Assembly (NCBI RefSeq): GCF_028476545.1
Contig: NW_026732995.1
Location: 445,001-509,000 of the forward strand
From: Physella acuta
Lineage: Eukaryota > Mollusca > Gastropoda > Physidae
Length of the DNA: 64,000 nt
Direction of reading: 5' to 3'
Numbering within the stretch: position 1 is the first letter of the stretch; each line of letters opens with the position of its first letter. The translations under genes were made by a program, and so were the position numbers. The notes beneath the pieces were generated by a model that saw only the letters and a program-made list of their open reading frames with translations, did no database searches and was not told where the DNA came from. This document shows positions 62,801 to 64,000 of the stretch, in pieces.

Positions 62801-64000
62801 TGTATGTGCTATGTTGGCCCAGTTAGGTATTGTGTGTGCTATGTTGACCCAGTCAGGTATTGTATGTGCTATGTTGGCCCAGTCAGGTATTGTATGTGCT
62901 ATGTTGGCCCAGTTAGGTATTGTATGTGCTATGTTGGCCCAGTTAGGTATTGTGTGTGCTATGTTGACCCAGTCAGGTATTGTATGTGCTATGTTGGCCC
63001 AGTCAGTTATTGTATGTGCTATGTTGGCCCAGTCAGTTATTGTATGTGCTATGTTGGCCCAGTCAGTTATTGTATGTGCTATGTTGGCCCAGTCAGTTAT
63101 TGTATGTGCTATGTTGGCCCAGTCAGTTATTGTATGTGCTATGTTGGCTCAGTTAGAAATGTCATATGATGACAAGATTTAAGATGGAATCACATAAGCG
63201 ATCAAGTGAACTCACACATTTTCACAGATCAGATACAAACACTTGACAAGTCAACTCTGACAAGTCAACTATGACAAGTCAACTCTGACAAGTCAACTCT
63301 GACAAGTCAACTCTGACAAGTCAACTCTGACAAGTCAACTCTGACAAGTCAACTATAACCCGTTTAATTATGACAGGTCGACTATGACAGGTAAAATTAT
63401 GGCAGGTACAGAATGTCAAACGTTAACAATGTCCGCTATAGTCTTAAACTCTTGTTTCTTTAAATGTTTTTTGACTGTTACACAAGGAGCTATAACACGA
63501 CCCTGTCAGGGGATTTTAATACGCTAGTCAGGGGACGTAACCATTAAATACTTCTAAAAGTATTTGCTAGTTTTGTGTGTGATTGTCTCCCGCTTTAACC
63601 CCATTAAAAAACGTGGCCTAAAAATAAAGGAAGAAAATTTTAATCTACTAAAAACATGTTTGGGTGTGAACGTTTCGTGTTCTATTCGTCTACAGCTACA
63701 GGTCGCGCAAGTACAACAGTCAGCCGGGCACTTGCATATGTGGAGACAAATGTCTATGGAACTAGACGGACACTGTATGTCTATGTAGAAAGACATGTAA
63801 CTAAGACACCAGTATAGGTGGGCCTATGTGGGAAGACATGTGAGACAGAGACACCGGCCTATGTAACTAAGACAGAGACAGCGGCCTACCTTCCTGGAAC
63901 ATCTTCCCCTCCATCTCAGCAGACGGCGAGAGGCCGGTGCTGACCCTCCGCTTGACCGTGCTCTGGGAGATGACCGCCCGTCTCTGGAGCTCCAGACTGT
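32824..64000 (-). CDS. MISP/AKAP2-C-terminal-like protein, >=651 aa in window (5' end outside)
   Basis: Minus-strand exons 63890-64000 (cut by the window), 35764-36425, 35299-35448, 33157-34151 and 32824-32863 join in phase (1, 0, 0, 2) to a TAG at 32824-32826. The protein is charged and mostly disordered. Its mark is a helix motif repeated five times: AIDREIRLAHEREEMLRKEK, SIIEREIRLQREREAEI, SLIARELRELREREEEMKRM, TPIEREMRLARERENELRRS and SKIERELREMREREEELRKQ. This motif resembles the C-terminal region shared by A-kinase anchor protein 2 and the actin-bundling, spindle-positioning protein MISP, so a cytoskeletal or PKA-scaffold role is plausible. The last exon continues EEELR into KQRKENTGDSPR, which supports the final junction. 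Other exons may lie in the 27.5-kb first intron. Family assignment is by motif memory only. Confidence 0.6.
33157..34151 (-). CDS. Largest coding exon of the MISP/AKAP2-like gene
   Basis: Acceptor CTCCTGCAG before GTGAGTGACG at 34151; donor TTGAG-GTAAAT at 33157. It encodes VSDVNHNHKTHEEE through ERELREMREREEELR and includes three of the five helix motifs. An in-frame TAA lies directly after the donor, so retention of the next intron would also end the protein there. Confidence 0.7.
34165..34998. repeat. 30-34-bp minisatellite upstream of a minus-strand acceptor
   Basis: About 27 units of CATTAGTTCAGGTCAAAACA plus ATATGGGTTT, some with an extra ATAA. It begins about 14 bp beyond the acceptor of the exon 33157-34151. 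On the minus strand each unit carries AACTAATGA, similar to a branch-site consensus. Confidence 0.94.
35085..35258. repeat. 33-bp minisatellite, five units
   Basis: Units of GATGCCTACCTAGAGATGAT plus GTCTACAAAACTT, in the intron between exons 33157-34151 and 35299-35448, ending about 40 bp from the donor. Confidence 0.9.
35299..35448 (-). CDS. 150-bp exon of the MISP/AKAP2-like gene
   Basis: Exactly 50 codons with phase 0 at both ends, between CTTTTAG and GTGAGA. It carries the motif SIIEREIRLQREREAEI followed by a Gln/His-rich tail. It can be skipped without frame change. Confidence 0.7.
35764..36425 (-). CDS. 662-bp exon of the MISP/AKAP2-like gene
   Basis: Starts after TCTCCCACAG with codon remainder AC (GAC when joined to a phase-1 exon) and ends GAAGAG-GTAAAC. 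It encodes SVSNKSSNPSEYGYIYSAER, a WETIF segment, one helix motif and an acidic end (DEDEEEEE). Confidence 0.7.
36427..36765. repeat. 29-bp minisatellite abutting a minus-strand acceptor
   Basis: Units of GTGTGGGAGACAGAAAATAT plus TCACTAATT, about 11, decaying away from the gene. The first unit overlaps the acceptor of the exon ending at 36425. In the real site the minus strand reads TCTCCCACAG; in the other units it reads TCTCCCACAC. Confidence 0.92.
36766..37840. other. Intronic sequence, no gene seen
   Basis: Unique-looking sequence with short G and C runs (37216-37228, 37349-37360). GTTTCTTCCAGGGA near 37190 followed by a G run may be a fragment of the G-tract MITE. No exon supported. 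Confidence 0.3.
37845..38160. repeat. 69-bp tandem repeat, about four units
   Basis: Units contain CCTATCACATAACATACG, CTTGTATGGACCCCCACATG and ATATGACATTTGAGTGAGCC. Confidence 0.9.
38268..38411. mobile_element. G-tract MITE, strongly decayed copy
   Basis: CCGTTTTTCTTTCAGACGTTTTCCTCCCGG followed by a G run, TGGACACTGG, AATTCCATTTGGTCC and a C run before GAAAGAAACTG follows the same order as the copies at 26860 and 42817. The ends are no longer exact. Confidence 0.45.
39505..39952. repeat. 59-bp tandem repeat, about eight units
   Basis: Units contain GTACCCCTAGCGTACACATA, ACATAATTAAATACCTGGAG and CTACAGGACAACCAAACT. Some units lack TATA and are 55 bp. Confidence 0.93.
39953..40683. mobile_element. 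Candidate ~730-bp insertion inside a tandem array
   Basis: Non-repetitive AT-rich sequence lies between two blocks of the same 59-bp array, with unit phase resuming almost exactly (CATAATT before, AAATACCTGG after). CTAATT occurs at both edges. No terminal inverted repeats or frames recognised; family unknown. Confidence 0.5.
40684..40778. repeat. Displaced block of the 59-bp repeat, about 1.6 units
   Basis: Same unit as 39505-39952, on the far side of the insertion. Confidence 0.9.
40825..40990. repeat. CCACAACCACTCTCCA-rich low-complexity tract
   Basis: Irregular CCACCACAACC and CACTCTCCAGCACAA words with a period near 15 bp. Confidence 0.8.
41283..41590. repeat. 29-bp minisatellite, about ten units
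   Basis: Units of ACATATTGATGTCAACAATA plus ATATAGTTT, alternating with an ACAGCTTGATG variant. Confidence 0.92.
41595..42800. other. Intronic sequence; no supported exon
   Basis: Mostly unique. A minus-strand donor-like GGTGAGTC at about 41918-41925 follows GC-richer sequence but has no usable coding frame. A tandem duplicate around GTTTTGATGCCCGCCATTGT lies at 42625-42690. A G run lies at 42147-42162. Confidence 0.3.
42817..43017. mobile_element. G-tract hAT-type MITE, 201 bp
   Basis: Starts CAGTGTTTCTTCCAGAC and ends TCCTGGTAGAAACTCTG, near-inverted ends beginning CAG. TTAATGTG is duplicated exactly at 42809-42816 and 43018-43025, an 8-bp hAT-type target duplication. The interior has three G runs, a C run and GGCGGACACTGTTAAAAGTA. 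Non-coding. Confidence 0.85.
43200..43415. repeat. 12-13-bp minisatellite
   Basis: Units of TCACTTTCAGACG alternating with TCACTTTCAGATG, about 16. Confidence 0.93.
43508..43745. repeat. 27-bp minisatellite, about eight units
   Basis: Units of AGTGCTTTACACAACTTTTC plus TATCTTT. Confidence 0.93.
43750..44740. other. Unique intronic sequence, nothing recognised
   Basis: No coding frame with junction support and no repeat structure on either strand. Confidence 0.3.
44755..45310. repeat. 17-19-bp minisatellite
   Basis: About 30 units of CAGAGGTGTAGCCATCTTA with AGTCATC and CGCCATC variants. Confidence 0.94.
45558..45640. repeat. 20-bp repeat, about four units
   Basis: GACACCATGGGTCAGCTGTA and close variants. 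Confidence 0.75.
46055..46440. repeat. 21-bp minisatellite
   Basis: About 17 units of CCCCACCCCTATGTCCATGT plus T. Because 21 is a multiple of three and the unit lacks stops, several long frames open on both strands; none is a gene. Confidence 0.94.
46753..47118. mobile_element. Inverted-repeat element enclosing telomere-like DNA
   Basis: The left end CAGGGCATTACCCCCCCCCC then CGTCAATTACCCC mirrors the right end GGGGTAATGACGGGG...GAGTAATGTCCTG over about 45 bp. The ends start CAG as in hAT MITEs. The flanking octamers do not match, so the boundaries or the age are uncertain. Confidence 0.6.
46818..46950 (+). repeat. Degenerate TTAGGG-like interstitial telomeric repeat
   Basis: GGTTAGGGTTAGGGCTATGG, GGTTAGTGTTAGGGCTAAATTTAG-type words: many GTTAGG hexamers with a roughly 40-bp higher-order period. 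TTAGGG is the usual mollusc telomere motif. Confidence 0.7.
47437..47536. mobile_element. G-tract hAT-type MITE, 100 bp
   Basis: Starts CAGTGTTTCTTACAGAC and ends CTTCTGGAAGAAACACTG. GCTACAGG is duplicated exactly at 47429-47436 and 47537-47544. The interior is G-rich. Confidence 0.85.
47968..48220. repeat. 56-bp tandem repeat, about five units
   Basis: Units contain GATGGCCCACTCTAGTTTTA, TTTCACTGATGGCCCAGTCT and TATTACACTTAGACAA. Confidence 0.93.
48325..49395. repeat. 11-bp (CACACATCAGC) minisatellite, about 1.07 kb
   Basis: Units of CACACACCAGC, CACACATCAGC and CACACACCACC, with GCTACA variants at intervals. Two overlapping plus-strand frames of over 360 codons arise from the stop-free unit and are not genes. 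Confidence 0.95.
49570..49978. repeat. 31-bp minisatellite, about 13 units
   Basis: Units of CCCATCATCCCATAAACCAG plus TCTATGAAAGT. Confidence 0.94.
50448..52225. repeat. GGGACAACATGATAGGAT minisatellite, about 1.8 kb
   Basis: Mixed 18-, 15- and 10-bp words (GGGACAACATGATAGGAT, GGGACAACAT, GGGACAT). Larger blocks including GGGATAACATGGGACAACAT recur near 51450 and 51610, showing segmental duplication. The minus strand has frames of up to 600 codons (SHPIMLSHVVPSYHVV), which are artefacts. Confidence 0.95.
52226..52925. other. Unique intronic sequence
   Basis: No junction-supported exon or repeat seen. Confidence 0.3.
52935..53130. repeat. 36-bp minisatellite, about five units
   Basis: Units of TTACTTCCCTAATTACCGCC plus CTTACACAACATTCGG. 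Confidence 0.92.
53760..53822. repeat. 11-bp GGGTGTTGTAG repeat
   Basis: About five units following a G run at 53702-53716. Confidence 0.8.
53960..55795. repeat. 21-bp (CTCCCTCACATTCACCTCACA) minisatellite, about 1.8 kb
   Basis: About 85 units with CACCCACC, CACACACC and CTCACACC variants; blocks of several units recur (for example 54890-55110). The strand bias is extreme: almost no G on the plus strand. Confidence 0.95.
55800..56690. other. AT-rich sequence with a possible interspersed element
   Basis: About 56100-56665 has repeated words such as TTACTCAAAATTTGAAAG, TCGGAAATCGCTCAAAAG and ACTCAAGTAATCG, a (CACA)n patch, and ends CTTCGTATATACGAGAAAGT. It looks like a transposon-derived unit but only one copy is present here. 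No frame supported. Confidence 0.3.
56690..57450. repeat. 25-bp minisatellite, about 30 units
   Basis: Units of GTGGTCCACAGATGTCAACA plus ATAGT, with GTGGCCCGTCC variants clustered at the left. Confidence 0.95.
57578..57832. repeat. 45-bp minisatellite beside the alternative first exon
   Basis: About six units of GTGTGTCCACTTTACCTACA, CAGGTAAGAAGTGGGTATAT and AAAAG. It ends about 10 bp from the donor of the exon 57843-57882. Each unit contains CAG-GTAAGA and TATATAAAAG. Confidence 0.94.
57843..57882 (-). CDS. Candidate alternative first coding exon (MSMWEKWRDIYAE)
   Basis: On the minus strand ATG at 57882 opens MSMWEKWRDIYAE and ends GAA-G before a strong donor GTAAGG. Its phase 1 end matches the exon at 36425, giving ...IYAED-SVSNKSS. 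The exon at 63890 also ends phase 1 (FQE-G), so both can be spliced to the same acceptor. The sequence upstream (57885-58000) is not repetitive and could hold a promoter. Read support has not been checked. Confidence 0.45.
58073..58170. repeat. 33-bp minisatellite, about three units
   Basis: Units of GTAGTTAGACAAATATAATC plus TCCAGTAGAAAAT, decaying to the right. Confidence 0.85.
58260..59220. other. Unique intronic sequence with G runs
   Basis: Long G runs at 58648-58662 and 58842-58854 and a short CCTAACCTAGCCTAGC tract near 58950-59000. No supported exon. Confidence 0.3.
59225..59345. repeat. 19-bp minisatellite, about six units
   Basis: Units of AGGACATTGGACAAACGGT. Confidence 0.92.
60150..61445. 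repeat. 14/17-bp GTTGGAGTCGTGGT minisatellite, about 1.3 kb
   Basis: About 90 units; the 17-bp form adds GGT. It opens four overlapping frames of over 400 codons on both strands, none a gene. Block structure (runs of 14-mers broken by 17-mers) recurs, pointing to segmental duplications of several hundred bases. Confidence 0.95.
61446..62055. other. Unique intronic sequence
   Basis: Contains GTGTGT-rich patches near 61690-61750; nothing else recognised. Confidence 0.3.
62060..62170. repeat. 12-bp AGATGTGTACAG minisatellite
   Basis: About nine units alternating AGATGTGTACAG and AGATGTATACAG. Confidence 0.92.
62400..63150. repeat. 30-bp minisatellite, about 25 units
   Basis: Units of CAGGTATTGTATGTGCTATG plus TTGGCCCAGT with CAGTTAGG and AAGTTGG variants. 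Blocks of five units are duplicated. The unit is stop-free and a multiple of three, which creates a 300-codon frame. Confidence 0.95.
63243..63358. repeat. 14-bp GACAAGTCAACTCT minisatellite
   Basis: About eight units. Confidence 0.93.
63890..64000 (-). CDS. Partial upstream exon of the MISP/AKAP2-like gene
   Basis: Open to the window edge; encodes SLELQRRAVISQSTVKRRVS then TGLSPSAEMEGKMFQE and ends GGAAG-GTAGGC. It has higher GC than its surroundings, as expected of coding sequence. It joins in phase to 36425. Which exon precedes it is outside the window. Confidence 0.6.

Noticed and set aside
62271-63182. 303-codon frame with hydrophobic repeats (GIVCAMLAQL)
   Set aside because: 30-bp unit, multiple of three; looks membrane-like but has no unique sequence of substance and no splice support.

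Overview
The window is animal nuclear DNA. It has multi-exon genes with GT-AG introns, tRNA-derived SINEs, hAT-type transposons, an LTR retrotransposon and a very heavy load of tandem repeats. Gene content and repeat style suggest a lophotrochozoan, most likely a gastropod mollusc; the species is inferred, not proven. By my reading about 20 kb, close to a third of the window, is minisatellite (about 35 arrays, units of 10-69 bp).

Layout. (1) 1-21003, plus strand: the last 19 exons of a large gene that I read as SZT2, the scaffold of the KICSTOR complex that tethers GATOR1 and restrains mTORC1. Every exon joins in phase and gives about 1036 C-terminal residues ending at a stop at 21001-21003. 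One intron holds a full-length, antisense, gag-only LTR retrotransposon (5384-10027) with LTRs that look identical and a 5-bp target duplication. (2) 21004-27295: AT-rich intergenic DNA with hairpin modules, a tRNA-derived SINE, a 1.3-kb hAT element with a perfect 8-bp target duplication and a small G-tract MITE. (3) 27296-30087, plus: a complete four-exon BTB-BACK-Kelch gene of 568 aa. (4) 32824-64000, minus: the 3' part of a gene for a MISP/AKAP2-C-terminal-like protein with five copies of an IERE...EREEELR helix motif. Its coding exons lie at 63890-64000 (partial), 35764-36425, 35299-35448, 33157-34151 and 32824-32863, with a likely alternative first coding exon at 57843-57882. The intron from 63889 to 36426 is about 27.5 kb and is packed with minisatellites.

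The most striking pattern is how minisatellites sit on gene signals. Two arrays in SZT2 duplicate a 5' splice site together with the preceding exon bases. One duplicates a 3' splice site with the first ten exon bases. One copies the last codons and stop codon into the 3' UTR. One makes about 24 perfect-looking polypyrimidine-CAG acceptors. Others repeat the region just upstream of a real acceptor but carry CAC where the acceptor has CAG. This looks like repeated seeding of tandem duplications at exon junctions, possibly followed by selection against decoy sites.

No bacterial-type genes, CRISPR arrays or rRNA genes were seen. The very long open frames across the arrays are artefacts of stop-free repeat units.
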